Shown piece by piece: positions 23,611 through 36,236 of a stretch of 64,000 nucleotides of DNA. The stretch spans positions 30,567,683 through 30,631,682 of the forward strand of contig OZ024737.1 of assembly GCA_964016875.1 (NCBI GenBank), in the 5' to 3' direction. Each line of letters starts with the position of its first letter. The stretch's first letter is position 1. The stretch comes from Fallopia convolvulus. Its lineage: Eukaryota > Streptophyta > Magnoliopsida > Caryophyllales > Polygonaceae. The notes beneath the pieces are model-generated. The model was not told the origin of the DNA and did not search any database. It saw nothing but the letters and a program-made list of their open reading frames with translations. A program made the translations under genes and the position numbers.

Positions 23611-23874
23611 GGTGAAGATTCAAATTCTTTCTCTGAGTGTGTTGTTCGTCCAGATTCTTATCTCTGGTTTAGTTCTATGGCCGACGGTGAAGATTCGAAT
23701 TCTTTCTCTGAGTGTGTCGTACGTCCCGATTCTTGTCTCTGGTTTTGTTCTATGGCCGACGGTGAAGATTCGAATTCTTTCTCTAAGTGTGTCGTTCGTC
23801 CCGATTCTTCCTCTATGGTCGACAATGTAGATTCGAATTCCTTCTCTTTGGTTTTGTTCTATGTCCGGCGGTGA
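23611..23874 (+). repeat. 75-bp in-frame tandem repeat, about 3.5 copies
   Basis: Copies start at 23611, 23686 and 23761, exactly 75 bp apart, each opening GGTGAAGATTC(G/A)AATTC. A shortened, diverged copy follows to about 23874. Because 75 is a multiple of three, two overlapping frames stay open; one reads GEDSNSFSECVVRPDS per unit from an ATG at 23602. The repeat is inside a MULE-like element. I regard the frame as incidental or as captured, amplified host sequence rather than a supported gene. Confidence 0.75.
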
Positions 23875-24723
23875 AGATTTGAGATCTCCGGCCTAACTCT
23901 GCTTGAAGTATCAAATCTAACAAAGATTTTGAGGAAAAAATTGGGGGTATATTAGATGGTGGTGGTTGGATTGAGAATTTGATTAAATTTCTATGGTTTT
24001 GAGGATCAGATTCATGCATTCAATAAAGAGGAAAGTGGAAGAAAATTAAAAGAAAAAATAAAAAATTTGATATTTAATAAAAATAGAATTGTTTATTTTT
24101 TTATTAAAATTTAATAAATTTATCTAGGTGGTATCTACATGGTACTTATGTGGCACTAAAAGCAAACCCAAGAGCTTACCTATACGTATTGGTATTTGTG
24201 TTTTAGGAGAATATTAGACTTTTTTAGTCCAATAAATTCTATATTTCATTCTTCAAAATAGGGATGGGGGAATGAAATGATTTCCCATTCTTCAAAATAT
24301 GGGTGTTATACATGTAAGAATGCAATTCGTTATATTAAATTTTTTAGTATTTTGAAAACTATTTTCTGTATAAAATAATAAAAAATAAATGCTAGGTTCT
24401 TCAAAATAAGAAAACTGTTAGAGTTGAAGTAATTTTTTTTAGAGAATTTGACATTCAATTCCCCATTTTGAAGAAAATTATAAAAAATTTGTTGGACATG
24501 CTCTAAGGTGGCAAAATAATTTTACAAGTCAGCGCAAGTCTATTGTACGTAGGTGGAGTTCATGTCGTTTGTGTTTAAATGACAAAAAAATATTTGTCCA
24601 TGGAACTATTTAAAACCCTCAATATATAGGGATATGGATGAAAATCGTCAAAGTTCAGGATCTATTTATATATTTGGCCTACAAATATCATCTCATGCAT
24701 AAAGATGATCTAAGATAAACATG

Positions 24724-25659
24724 AGCAGTAAAAGGCAGAATACATAAACGGCCTCCTGTACTTGGTCCAAATGGTCACTTGACCCCCTGTACTTTAGCCC
24801 TAACTGTTTGGCCCCCTATAGTTGCACATTGCGACCTATTGAACACCTGATAGCTAAGATTTTACAACGTATTTTACACGCGCGCTTACATGGAAAAATT
24901 ATTTTGCCACCTAGTTGCCACGTAATTTCCATGTAGATGATTTTATTTTTAATTATACAATTTTAATAAAAAGAACTAAAAATAATTGTCAATTACTATT
25001 TCACCCTTACTATCTTATCAAATTTTCTATCCACACCACCTTCTCTTTCCCCAAATCCCAGCTAGGGTTCAACTCCACAGCCGACATCTTCAAGTCCAAC
25101 TTCACCTACTCATAGACCCCAAATTCATCCGCCTCTTTTTCAACCCCGCCCCTTCTCCCTAGTACTCTAGCTCCGCCTCCTTCTCTTTCCTTGCCACCGA
25201 TGCCTGCCTCACCGTCCAGGAGGAAGAGGAGGTTTCAATTACCTAAGAGGAAGAGCCGCCGGAGGCAAGGAGCGGCGCCGGAGCTGCTCGGAAGAGGAGG
25301 GTTTCGATTACCCAATTCAAGTCTCTGTGTGAGAGTTAGGCGACGGAATGAAGCTTTTGCCTGAACAGATTTGAAGAGGAAGAAGAATCTGATTGAAAAG
25401 AAAAAGAAAGAAAAATAGAGAAAAGAGAAAAGGGAAAAAAAGAGGAAAGAAATTGGAAAAAAGAAAAAGAAAAATGCCAAATCAGCCTCCTCACTTGATC
25501 AAAGAAGAGTTCAATTGGGATTAAATTGCACGCGCCTTGCCACATCAGCGAATAGGGGTTCAATAGGTCGCAATGTGCAACTATTGGGGGCCAAACAGTT
25601 AGGGCTAAAGTATAGGGGGCCAAGTGACCAATTGGCCCAAGTACAGGGGGCCGTTTATG
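24724..25659. mobile_element. MULE-like element with captured GC-rich segment, 18-bp flanking repeat
   Basis: Inverted repeats of about 105 bp: left from 24742 (CATAAACGGCCTCCTGTACT) and complemented right (CATAAACGGCCCCCTGTACT). They continue through TTAGCCCTAACTGTTTGGCC and TTGCACATTGCGACCTATTG. An 18-bp direct repeat TGATCTAAGATAAACATG lies at 24706-24723 and 25660-25677. On the left it is separated from the TIR by 18 bp, so it is not a simple 9-11 bp duplication. The interior (25060-25330) is GC-richer and exon-like, with proline/serine/arginine-rich coding potential, but I do not recognise the source gene. Confidence 0.78.
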
Positions 25660-25777
25660 TGATCTAAGATAAACATGTTGTGAGGTGAATACTTTCCTCA
25701 TTTAAAATAAAATAAATTAAAAATATCATAAATTATTATAATTAAAATAATAAAATATTCCGTATAAGTTATGTTTA

Positions 25778-26879
25778 TCTACCCTAATACATTATAAAGT
25801 AGAACCCAAGTCTGTTGTAAAATTTGCGCCACGTGGCATTTTTGAATAAATTAATATGAAATTATATTTTAATAAATTTTGTAACAACTTATAGTATTCT
25901 TGCTATATATACTAAATAGATAACATGTTTATATAATTTTTTATGTATATAATTTTCTATCTATGATTATGCATTAGTTTACTACAATAGATAACATATT
26001 TATACATAAATTCCTATGAGATGATATTTTTTATATTAATTTAATATTTTTATCTTTTAACAAGATTTAGGGCCTTAATATATTTTTTTTTATCTTTTAA
26101 CAAGGCTTGAGCTCCAAGTATAAAATTTATATCCATATAATGATATAATTTTAAATAATAAATTTTATTATGTTGATATATTTTTATTTTGAGAAAAAAG
26201 ATATTAAATTTTATGACTAAGATTATATACGTAAATGTCAAAAAAAATCGAATTTTAATTTAAATTAATAAAATGAGATTTTCTTTATCTTTTTATGCAT
26301 TTATATTAAAAATTTTTTCTTAAAATCAAAGTTTGATAAAAAAAAATAGTAAAATTTACAAATCTTGATGAATACTTACTTAAATTGAATTTTGATTAAA
26401 AAAAAATTACATTATATTTTTCTTAATCTTTATATTGTATTTTTCATATTTACAAACATTCTTTTTTTTATAGGGTAAAAGATAAGAACCCTAATATATA
26501 ATTTTAATAAATTAACTTTAAAAAATATTTTAATAAATTAGATTATGCTTTGTAGATAAGTAGATAACCTATCCTAATTATTATTATCTTTATAAAAAAC
26601 ACCAAGTATTTTATACATATTATTCAAAATATTCAATAAAAAGTAAAATCAATATTTTAATAATTTCAATCTAAATTTGGACAAGATCTCCACAAATAAT
26701 GAAAAAATATTTAAATAATATATTCAATTAAAATATGGAGTACAATCTAAAAAAATAATTTGTCCATTCCATAATTTATTATGATATTATATAAATATAT
26801 TTAGTATTTTAAATTAATATGGTAGAATTATATTTTTTTTAGTAAAATTATCCCGTAAATATCACGGGACTTTAACTAG
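25778..26879 (+). mobile_element. Helitron, non-autonomous, plus orientation, 1.1 kb
   Basis: The 5' end TCTACCCTAATACATTATAA follows an A at 25777. The 3' end is a short hairpin CCCGT-AAATATC-ACGGG (26852-26868), then seven spacer bases and CTAG (26876-26879), followed by T at 26880. This gives TC...CTAG termini inserted between A and T with a subterminal hairpin, as Helitrons require. No Rep/helicase frame is present. It ends about 560 bp upstream of the GAUT13/14-type start codon. Confidence 0.82.
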
Positions 26880-27442
26880 TTTTCACTTCAAAATCTTCAC
26901 CGCCTGGAAAAGGAAAAAATACACCATTTTCATCGATTAGTCTCTCTCCTCTCCCTACGGAGATCGACCCATGGACGAGCAGTGTGCGTGAGATTCAAAA
27001 TCCCTAAAAGGCGAGCTCGAAGGAAGCAATCGTATTCCTCCAATGCTATGCTTGAGAGATTCCAATGCTGTGTTTGAGATTCCACATCCTGGAGGAGAAC
27101 AGAAGGAATAATCAAGTTGCGTGCGATCTCGAGAGTTCTTGCATTGGGGAATCGCCTTTGTTGTTATTGTGGTTCTGCTCGGGATCCTTCTGAGTGGTGA
27201 CACATCGTATGAGTTGTTGATTGGGAGAGCAGAAGACGAGGAGGTGCAGAAGTAGGGGATCGAATGGTGGAGAGGCTATTGGGGAGATGGGAGGGCTATT
27301 GTTTTGCAGTCAATCGGATAAAGAGAGGGAGTTGTTTTTCTTTTGTTTTGCAGCAATTGTTTTGGTCTTCGTTTTCTTTGTTGCCGGGTGATGGGGAGAA
27401 TAGATTCGGCTGTTGAAGTTAGGGTTTTGAACGGAGACGAGG
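26880..27442 (+). promoter_or_regulatory. Promoter and leader region of the GAUT gene
   Basis: Sequence between the upstream Helitron end and the GAUT start codon. It is less AT-rich than the Helitron and contains short open frames on both strands with no domain. The 5' leader probably lies in the right half. I cannot place a transcription start. Confidence 0.45.
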
Positions 27443-30400
27443 ATGCAGCTGCACTTTTCACCGAGTATGAGAAGCATTACAATATCGAGCAACAATGGAT
27501 TTGTTGACTTGATGAAGATCAAGATCGCAGCTCGTCACATCTCCTATAGAACCCTATTTCACACTATCCTCATCCTAGCTTTCTTGTTGCCTTTTGTCTT
27601 CATTCTTACTGCTCTTGTCACCCTTGAAGGTGTCAACAAGTGTTCGTCATTCGGTACTCCTGTCTATCTGTTTAATTATTTTTTCACTTCTTCATTTTCA
27701 GTTTGGTTTTATGTTTCTGTAAGCTGATTTTTTTTATTTATATTAACTTTGGTTTGATTTTGTTCCAACTTCCAAGCTCTAAGATCCATTTCTTTAATTC
27801 ATTAGGATTGAGGAGCACTACTTTTGAATCTGTTCAATAACTGAAATGGGCGTTTTAAATTTCTTCACCATTGAATCGGTCTCATTATACTTTCACTCGT
27901 TCTAAAAATGGCTATAACTCTCAACATAAATTTGACGAAACTCTTATAAACCGTGGAATCTGAATTTATGGAACATTATTGCATGTCCTGTCTGGACCAA
28001 AATGAGAAATGATTATTTGCTTGATGTGTATCTAAATGTTTTCTCTTGCCCTGCTACATTAGGACTTTGGATTTAGTTAGTATGCCTTGGATCTGAATTC
28101 TGAAGGGTGACACTTACTCTGTTTCTTGCAATTTTTTGAGATTCATTTAATTCTTATTGCCAAATTTGGATACTAAATTTGCTGTTGCCAAAGTTGATTT
28201 TGTGTTTGTTTAGAAGACTCTCGTGTTGTTGACTAGTTGTTATGCTTTGTTAAGTCAAAAGTCAAAAGTTTTGCTGCTTACTGTGTATAGATATTGCACA
28301 TTTTGCTATTTTTTGTAATGAAATTTCCTTTCAGTATCTTATTATTTGTCTTGAAGTTGTTCATTCATGTGTAGTGTATAACAGACTGGATTTTGTTCTC
28401 TTTCCTGTAGACTGGATGTTGTTCTCTTTCCTGGTGTCCTTTTCAGGACTGCCTTTTTTAACTGACATCTCTTGGTTTTTTTGAGTGTATTTTATGAAAA
28501 CTGCAAGCTTCTTGCTGAACCGATATCTTCTTTGTTTACTTCTTATCACATTTCAGATTGTTTAGGTAGACGGTTTGGCCCAAAACTCCTTGGTCGTGAT
28601 GATTCAGGGGTAAATAAATGTTTTCCTGGTATCATCAAATTTAATCATGTAATAGCAGATAATCTTAAGCACCATCTATTCTTATCATTCTTTCTTGCAT
28701 AATTGTATCAGAGACTAGTTAGAGATTTCCACAAGATTCTCAATCAAGTCAAGAATGAGGAACTACCACCGGGCATTAAACTTCCAGAGTCCTTTAATCA
28801 GCTTGTTTCTAGTTTGAAGTATGGTCACTATGATGCCAAAACATTTGCTATCATCTTGAGGTCAATGGTATGCATGTTTTTCACTCAACATTTTTGTGAA
28901 CAAAAATTTATAAACATCACAGGTCAAGGCATTTGCTTTAAATTAGGACAAGGCGAACACCAAAGTCTCATAAATAATTCACGTGCTGCAATATTTAGCT
29001 CATCTTGTATTTTCTTTAACTACATCCTTGCATCAGCTAACTTAGTATTTATTTTCTTCTTTTCCTCCATTGCATTTTAAGTATCACACTATGATTTAAT
29101 TTGTCTGTTAAATGCTTTATGTCATTGAGAGAGATAATTTTTGTTATGCAGATGGAGAAATTTGAAAGGGACATTAGGGAAGCAAAGTTTGCTGAGCTGA
29201 TGAATAAGCACTTTGCTGCAAGTTCAGTTCCAAAGGGAATCCATTGTCTTTCCTTGCGTTTGACTGATGAATATTCTTCAAATGCTCATGCTCGTAAACA
29301 GTTGCCTGCTCCAGAGTTGCTTCCGCTGCTGTCTGATAACTCTTACTACCACTTTGTGTTGTCAACTGATAATATATTGGCTGCCTCAGTTGTGGTCAGT
29401 TCAACTATCCGGTCATCTTCAAAACCTGAGAAGATAGTTTTTCATGTTATCACTGACAAGAAAACATATGCTGGCATGCATTCATGGTTTGCATTAAATC
29501 CTGTGTCCCCTGCTGTTGTTGAAGTGAAAGGTATTCACCAGTTTGATTGGTTAACAAGGGAAAATGTACCTGTACTAGAAGCTATAGAAAGCCACAATGG
29601 AGTTAAAAGTTATTACCATGGGAATCACATAGCAGGGGCCAATCTTAGCGAGACTACTCCAAGATTCTTTGCTTCAAAGCTTCAGGCTAGAAGTCCAAAA
29701 TATATTTCATTGCTAAATCATCTACGCATCTATCTCCCCGAGGTATATATTGTCAATATGCATTATAAATGAGTTATTTTCTCTTATTAGGCAGAATAGT
29801 GGCTGCAAGTGTTGTAAGTTTGGTACACACCTGAATTTCTGTATGTCTATTAAATAGTTAGAGGGCTTTTCTTTTCTTTATGTTTCCTTGATTAAATAGA
29901 ACATCAAAGTTGACGACTTTGATGCTTCTGTTTTTTTTAACAGATGTTTCCAACTCTCAACAAAGTGGTATTTTTAGATGATGATGTGGTAATTCAACGT
30001 GATCTTACCCCTCTCTGGGACATAGATCTTGAGGGCAAGGTAAATGGAGCTGTGGAAACATGCAGAGGGGAAGATGAGTGGGTCATGTCTAAGCATTTCA
30101 GGAACTATTTCAACTTCTCCCATCCTTACGTTGTACATAATTTAAATCCTGATGAGTGTGCATGGGCTTATGGGATGAACATCTTTGATTTACGTGCTTG
30201 GAGGAATACAAACATTAGAGATACATATCATTCTTGGTTAAAAGAGGTATTTACTGTTTCTGTTGTAAATAATCCTTGTTCTCATCATTTCTCACTCAAA
30301 TCATTTTCAGCTTCAATTAGTACTATTGCTTATGTTAGCTTACATGCAAGTCATTTTTCTTTTTTTGCTGGTTGCGTTTAAATTTTGTTTTTGTTTATAC

Positions 30401-31640
30401 TCGCTGTATCCTGAAAGACCTTCCCCTCTTGCCTGACATAAATGGGACTTGCATAAATGAAATAAAATCATGTGATGAGAAATTAACTTTGTTCTTTCAG
30501 TGGAGATGATGCCAAATCCATAGGAACTTCAGAAAACTTTTGAGCCTATAACTATTTAGTTGAAATAAAATCCATAGCAACTCTAGAGCTTCTATGATTT
30601 ATATTTTGTAACATAAAACTTTATGTGGATAGTTGAAGGTCTCCTAGGTAGAAAATAATTGATTAGATGCTTAAACAAATTAACTAAAAGGCCTAAACAT
30701 TGTCAAATTGAAAATGTAAAGAAGGTTGTGTGTGCATAGTTAGAAGTTAGGAAAGGAATATCTCATCAGGAGAATTTTGAAATTGTCTTTATAAATTGCT
30801 TTTACCACCTGCATTCTTGGTTTCACGATTCTTGCAAAAGTTACTAATGTGAATTTACCTTACGATTTAGCAGGGAATATGAGCTAGTTCCTGTAAAACA
30901 AGAGTTCTCTACTCTTCTATTAAAAAGAGCATTGTGGTTCCTGTATTTGAACTGCATCATTGACTTTTTTGGTGTCCATAGCCGGATCACGATAAACTTA
31001 TTGCATGAAGCATATGCGGGTTTATGACATTTGGTCTGTTACTTTGCTCCTGTTAGCTGATTGACCGTCTTTCCCTTTTGCTCATCAAGAGCCACGTAAA
31101 TAAATTATTATACTTAAATTTAAAGCTCGTTTCTTTTGTGACATTCCTTTTTGGGGGTTGGATTTATAGTTTGATACTGGATTGTATCAAAGTATGCTCT
31201 TAAATGATTAATAATAGCATGTGGATCACTGGTCACTTGCTGTAGTTCTTCTGTCAAACGTCAAACCATCGTCGCTGTATGAGGCTTGTTATCATATTTA
31301 ACTGTACGATTGTAGCTGAACTGTGTTTTATGTCATTTTTTTTTTTTTTTTGCAGAATCTGAAGTCAAATTTGTCTCTCTGGAAGCTCGGCACTCTACCT
31401 CCTGCGTTGATTGCATTCAAAGGTCATGTGCATCCAATTGACCCATCTTGGCATATGCTTGGTTTGGGTTATCAAAACAGGACCAATATTGAAAATGTCA
31501 AAAAGGCTGCAGTAATTCATTATAATGGCCAATCAAAACCATGGTTGCCTATCGGTTTTGAGCATCTTCGCCCATTTTGGTCCAAATACGTCAATTATTC
31601 AAGCGAATTTCTAAGACATTGCCATATGCTGGAATCATAG
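27443..31640 (+). CDS. GAUT13: Galacturonosyltransferase GAUT13/14-type (GT8)
   Basis: Six plus-strand exons: 27443-27653, 28557-28609, 28712-28867, 29152-29742, 29944-30246, 31356-31640. They sum to 1599 bp, giving 532 residues, the length I recall for Arabidopsis GAUT13/14. The N-terminus (MQLHFSPSMRSITISS) is followed by a signal anchor at about residues 35-60, giving a type II Golgi membrane topology. The GT8 domain shows SDNSYYHFVLSTDNILAASV, the metal/UDP-binding DDD in VVFLDDDVVIQ, GAVETCRGEDEWVMSK, CAWAYGMNIFDL and the substrate motif HYNGQSKPW. GAUTs transfer galacturonic acid from UDP-GalA to growing homogalacturonan; GAUT13 and GAUT14 are important for pollen-tube wall pectin. The symbol could equally be GAUT14, since the two paralogues are nearly alike. 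All borders are GT-AG. Confidence 0.95.
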
Positions 31641-33106
31641 CCAATCAATTGGATTACCCGATGAAGTAGAAGTACTGAAGAATCACAAAATGTCAGAATT
31701 ACTATCTACATATTTTTTCTGCTGACTGATCAAGATTACAACTATACTGAAGCAGAATGTAAGCACAGAACAGCGTGCTTGCTGGCATAAACTCTCCAGG
31801 TATACACAGCCCACCCTTTTCTTTAGAGGGAATTTTCTTTAAATTTGCACGGGCAGAGTATTCATTCTTTCCATATGTAAAATAACATCGTCGGTAATTC
31901 TTTTTGGTAAGAGGGAAAAAAACATATTTTTCATTCTTCTCCGAGGGGTCTGCTTGCTAGTTTATACGACAGAGTAATCGGGTTGAGGTGGCTGAGATGA
32001 GTTTCATATACCGAAGGAGTACTTTGTATTACGTGGGCTCCCCCTTGTTGAATACACGAAGTTTTTTCTTTCGTAATTTCATTACTATTTATCTGGTTCT
32101 AAATATTGGTTTCTATATATTTGTTGCAATTTGTTTGGGTTTGAATGTTATGTTGTTACAGGATTAACTTGTGGTAAAGTGTCACTGTTGTTAACTTGGA
32201 CTGATTCCTGAGGGATTTTAAATTTGCAAAGATGATATCTTCTTGATATCAAGGGATGTAAGAGTGTGTTAGCAAAGACTTTGCTTTCAGAGGTTCTTGA
32301 TGTGCTCCAAGCCTATGTTCTTTCTTGTGAATTCTAACGTTTATATCATTGTCTACTGGTACTTTGTGGCATGACAAGCAATTATTGTTTCTTCTGAAGT
32401 AGAATGGGAGAACAGGCATTGCGGACTCTTAATTTCTATTAGATTTGACACTAGTTGAAAAGACTATATATTTCAACGGTGTAGCTTATTAGTCCACAAT
32501 TGTAGCTGCTTCACTAACACAGTTAGAAATGTCGTCACTATTCAACTTTGGTAATTTTAATTGAGGGTATTCAACGATGTGCCCTTTGTGTCCATGGCTT
32601 CATTATAATAATCATCCTAGAAAAGCAGTTTATAATAAATACTTCAATTTGATAAAATGTGTATTAAATTTAGAATTTCTAACATTTGTCCATGGCCGAA
32701 TATTAGAAAAATCCCTGAGAATATCTTCTATTTACCAAATGATGACCAAGATTTTAACTGCTTTGATTGTTATGAATTGCCACCTTTTGTGGAGACCAAA
32801 CATTTGATGAAAACCTCTAAGAACAAAAATAGGGATGACCCACTTGACCCGTTTAGGTAATTTGTCCCGATCCAAATCCAATTGACATGTTTACTTGTTT
32901 TCATCTATTCTGTTCAGAGTCACAGAATCAGATTTCAAATTTGAGCATGTGTTTCATTCTATTTCATCGTATAATACTATTCTACACCCCAAATACACAA
33001 TCCAGCATCCCAATTTTTTTTGTTTTGTTTTTTGTCACAGCTATGGCATTAGCACTACAGGTTTATGCAAATACTAATGCCATTCCATTTTAAGTGTACC
33101 TTTTTG
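31641..33106. other. Intergenic between convergent genes; no gene recognised
   Basis: This holds the 3' flanks of the GAUT gene (plus) and the DUF4336 gene (minus). Several 60-70 codon frames near 32577-33090 have no recognisable motif and are AT-rich. Confidence 0.5.
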
Positions 33107-36100
33107 TCATCTTTTTCGACCCGAAACAGTCTTCTTTACTGCTCCGACTGAGACTAAAAACTGATCCAGGGATGATAGAGTCTTCATGTCATCGGGTGGG
33201 AAGTAACTGCTCGCCTTTCCCATGATTGATGCAAACAAGAGGGAAAGAGACGGAAAAGCAACAGCACGCTCCCCCAAGAGCTCGTCTAGAAACCCGAATG
33301 CAGCTAGAAATTCTGATCTGCTTGCATTTATGGGAGCTGCAAAGTGGGCTGGGATTATTCTCTTGAATCTCCAATCTCTTGCAATTCTATCAATCCAGTC
33401 TCTCACCTACAACAAGTGGTGATTGTAAATAAACTGCTTATAAAAGGATTTATTGTGGAGAAAACAATATACTTCCTCTGTATCAACGACCCACCTCATT
33501 TGTAGCCAATAAATAAAGAAAATTTGGATTGGAAAAGTTAATGTGCAATTTCTAATAACATACCTACCTAGCAACTCATCAAACAATCATTACCTACAAC
33601 TCTAAAATAATCAACATCTCTTAACAAAATTAAAGGGCTAAAATAACAATCTTTTCTGAACGGAGTTTGTAATTTCTATTGGGTAAATCAAAAGGTTCAA
33701 ATACAGAAATTTGAAAGAATTATGCTAGTGCTTGAGTTAATATGAGATTTGGTTTTGTCTTGAGAGGAGAATGTTAAATTGGAAAATTTGCTAAAATTCT
33801 GATTTGAGAGAAGTAGCCTATTTGTACCTGCAGCAAGACTACATGTTGCAAATATTGATATACAGCTGCAAAAATAAGAGGTTAATGAGAACGTATTGAA
33901 TTAACATACCTTTTCAGGAACCTTGCTGAAGACCAAGGTTTTCACAATTGGGGAGACAATGAGTTTTTGTGACATCTGAGCAAAACTAGTGTTTGGTTCC
34001 AACAAATTTGACGGGCCAAGAAACAGGATTTGTAGAACCATTCTTTCCCATCCTAGAAAGAAAAACTTGTACTCATTCAGTCATCACAAACCTCACTACA
34101 AATTCAGAAAGCCTTCAAAAAAAATTATCGGGCAGAAAAAAAGGATCTAAACTGCTGACCTTTCTGGCGATTCATTTTGTTATCTACAACTGGCTCCTGT
34201 GGAACTTCTTTTCCTTTGCTTAGAACTCTTACAGCTAACCCATTCTTAGCAGAATCCAACAAGGATTCTTTGTCGATACAATCTGGAGGCTGCCTTGGTA
34301 CGTATATCACGGCATCTGTTACCAGCATTGTCCTTGAACGCTTGTGATAAAATGCTACCTCCACGTACGGTCCAATGCCTGAAATATTAAATAACCACTT
34401 GATTCTTTTTGAATGTCTATGTGAGTTGTGACTTGTGAGGGTTTTAACTGTTATGGTAATAATGCATGTTGGTTGATCTTACCCACTTCTGGTGAGCTTA
34501 GAACTTTCTGTTCAATTTCATCAGCCCACGGTGTTGACAAATCCTCGTCTTCCAGCGTTTTAGAGCGGAAAATACCGAAAAATTCCAGAGGTAAATTGAG
34601 AGGCCAGCTCCACTGTCTGGGTGCCACCCACACTTGAGCACGAGGAAACTTTCTGGAAAATGGTCCAACAAATATTTTATGCTCGTAAGCAAATGTAGGC
34701 AAGATGATATATTCTACTGGAGCTCCTAGTTCCTTCAAAAGCTGCAACAAGGTAATGCAAACACACTTCATGTTTAGAGTTTAGATGGCCTCAAAAGATG
34801 CACTAATTCTATGAATAAAATGACAAAGCAGTTGTATACGGACTAGATTCCTCAACTCACCGAACCTTACTTTTAAAATTCTAGATCATCAGCAATGCTC
34901 AGAAACCTGAACCCACATCTAACTCAACTTGAACCTCCATCAACTCAATTCAGAATGCATAGAGTTGATGTACATTTAGAGTTGAACCCACATCTAACTC
35001 AACTTTATTTATTCAGAATGCATTCTCAATAGTAGCAAAGTTGTAACAAAACAAGTAATTGTTGTGTACATTAAGAGAAAATGAACATAAACTACAATAT
35101 ACACAGGATGAGTTTTTTTTTTCCCACAAGTTCTTAAAACGAAACAGCTTCATGTATTGTTATATACATGGACATACATACAACTATAATTCAAGTTCGA
35201 TTTGATATTGGCAGGGTAAATATTCAAGATGACGTTTCTATGGAGATGAAGAAGGTGCAGAATAAAACCTGAATGCACTCCTTTGTAGGAGCTATAGGAG
35301 CATGAACCCATAATCCTCCAGATTTGAGCTTGATGACGGTCATACGAATGTTTGTTGAAACGCTGCTGAAGCCTAGAGCTTGTTCTTGTTCAAATAGCCA
35401 TATGCAGTCCTTGACAGCCTAATAGCATTGATGAAAGAATCATGTTCATTTTTGTTTTCATTGAACTGATTTCTCTTCTTATCCATATTATTTCTTTGTT
35501 GAAAAATTGCTTTAACATTGTAAGGATGTACTTGAATTCCTTCCTCAGGCAATTTTCACAATTTTGAGCCAAACGCACCCTAGGCTAAAAACATTCCAAA
35601 TTTCCAATCCGTCTTAAGCAATTTGAATTTCTCATCATCCTAGTGAATTTCAAAAACCTCAAATCAACCCACTGATAGGCAACATGATGAACGAAATTTC
35701 CAAAAAAAAGAGCGAAAGTCAACCGAATTAAGCTGAATTATCAACGAAAAGACATCCAGACACTTGCTAAACAAGGCGAAAAGATAGAAATCGAAGCAGA
35801 CCTCAGTCCTAATGGTTCGGCGGTTGAGGAAAGGACCTAAAGGAAACGGAAACCCCGTAATGTTGAAATAAAACCTCCCGCCGCTGCCTTTAGAAGCCGC
35901 GCCGGTGGGAGCGTTGGAGGCGGCGGCGGAGATGACAACCGGACCGTTGGTGCGAAGCTTCGGTTGCACTCGAAGCGAATCGACGCGGGATCCGCAAAGG
36001 AATCCGTAGCTTGGAGAGTCGCTGTGTGTTATTAGGTGGCGATTGCTCTGCTTCTTCTTCTTCATAGCGGATGAATTTGGAAATGGTGCGGAAATCGTTG

Positions 36101-36140
36101 CCGCCATTGTTTTTCCTCTCTGGAACTGTGCAGAGCTCAC
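33107..36140 (-). CDS. DUF4336 family protein, predicted plastid
   Basis: Six minus-strand exons: 35802-36140, 35269-35418, 34483-34741, 34160-34378, 33910-34052, 33107-33406. They sum to 1410 bp, 469 residues from the first ATG; the second Met, 11 codons in (MAATISAPF), is a better transit-peptide start. The N-terminal 80 residues are Ser/Ala/basic and look plastid-targeting. The core has GGLWVHAPIAPTKECIQLLKELG, PVEYIILPTFAYEHKIFVGPF, PRAQVWVAPRQWSWP, MLVTDAVIYVPRQPP and RRIIPAHFAAP-like text. These are hallmarks, as I know it, of DUF4336, a cyanobacterial/plant family with a metallo-hydrolase-like fold (H-x-P and H residues). The substrate is unknown. All borders are GT-AG and the phases close exactly. 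Two G-boxes and a pyrimidine-rich leader lie upstream. Confidence 0.9.
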
Positions 36141-36149
36141 ACAGTCTGA

Positions 36150-36207
36150 GCCTGGTTTTTCCTTTTCTTTTTCTTTTTCCTTTTCCTTTTCCTTTTCCTT
36201 TTTCTTT
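36150..36207. repeat. CTTTTC/TTTTTC polypyrimidine microsatellite
   Basis: A run of TTTTTC and TTTTCC units sits directly upstream of the DUF4336 start. On the transcribed strand it is a GA-rich tract, likely in the 5' leader or core promoter. Confidence 0.85.
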
Positions 36208-36236
36208 GAGCTCGAGATTGTGGTTTAGATAATAGC

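Larger units (their letters stand above)
22602..24679. mobile_element. MULE-like element, 2.08 kb, 10-bp target duplication
   Basis: A perfect 10-bp duplication TACAAATATC flanks it (22592-22601, 24680-24689). The left end GGCGAAATATATAAATA and complemented right end GGCCAAATATATAAATA open inverted repeats of about 150 bp (CCTGAACTTT, ACGATTTT, ATCCATATCCCT, TCATTTAAACACAAA). The interior carries a nested hAT-type MITE (22934-23407) and a 75-bp tandem array (23611-23874). No transposase is present. It begins only 13 bp after the target duplication of the previous MULE starts. Confidence 0.88.

Noticed and set aside
23513..23874. Two overlapping repetitive frames as a novel repeat protein gene
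   Set aside because: Openness follows from the 75-bp period; it is located inside a non-autonomous MULE and has no promoter or homologue I can name.
32577..33093. Cluster of 60-76 codon plus-strand frames between GAUT and DUF4336 genes
   Set aside because: Overlapping frames, AT-rich, no motif; convergent 3' intergenic position makes a gene unlikely.
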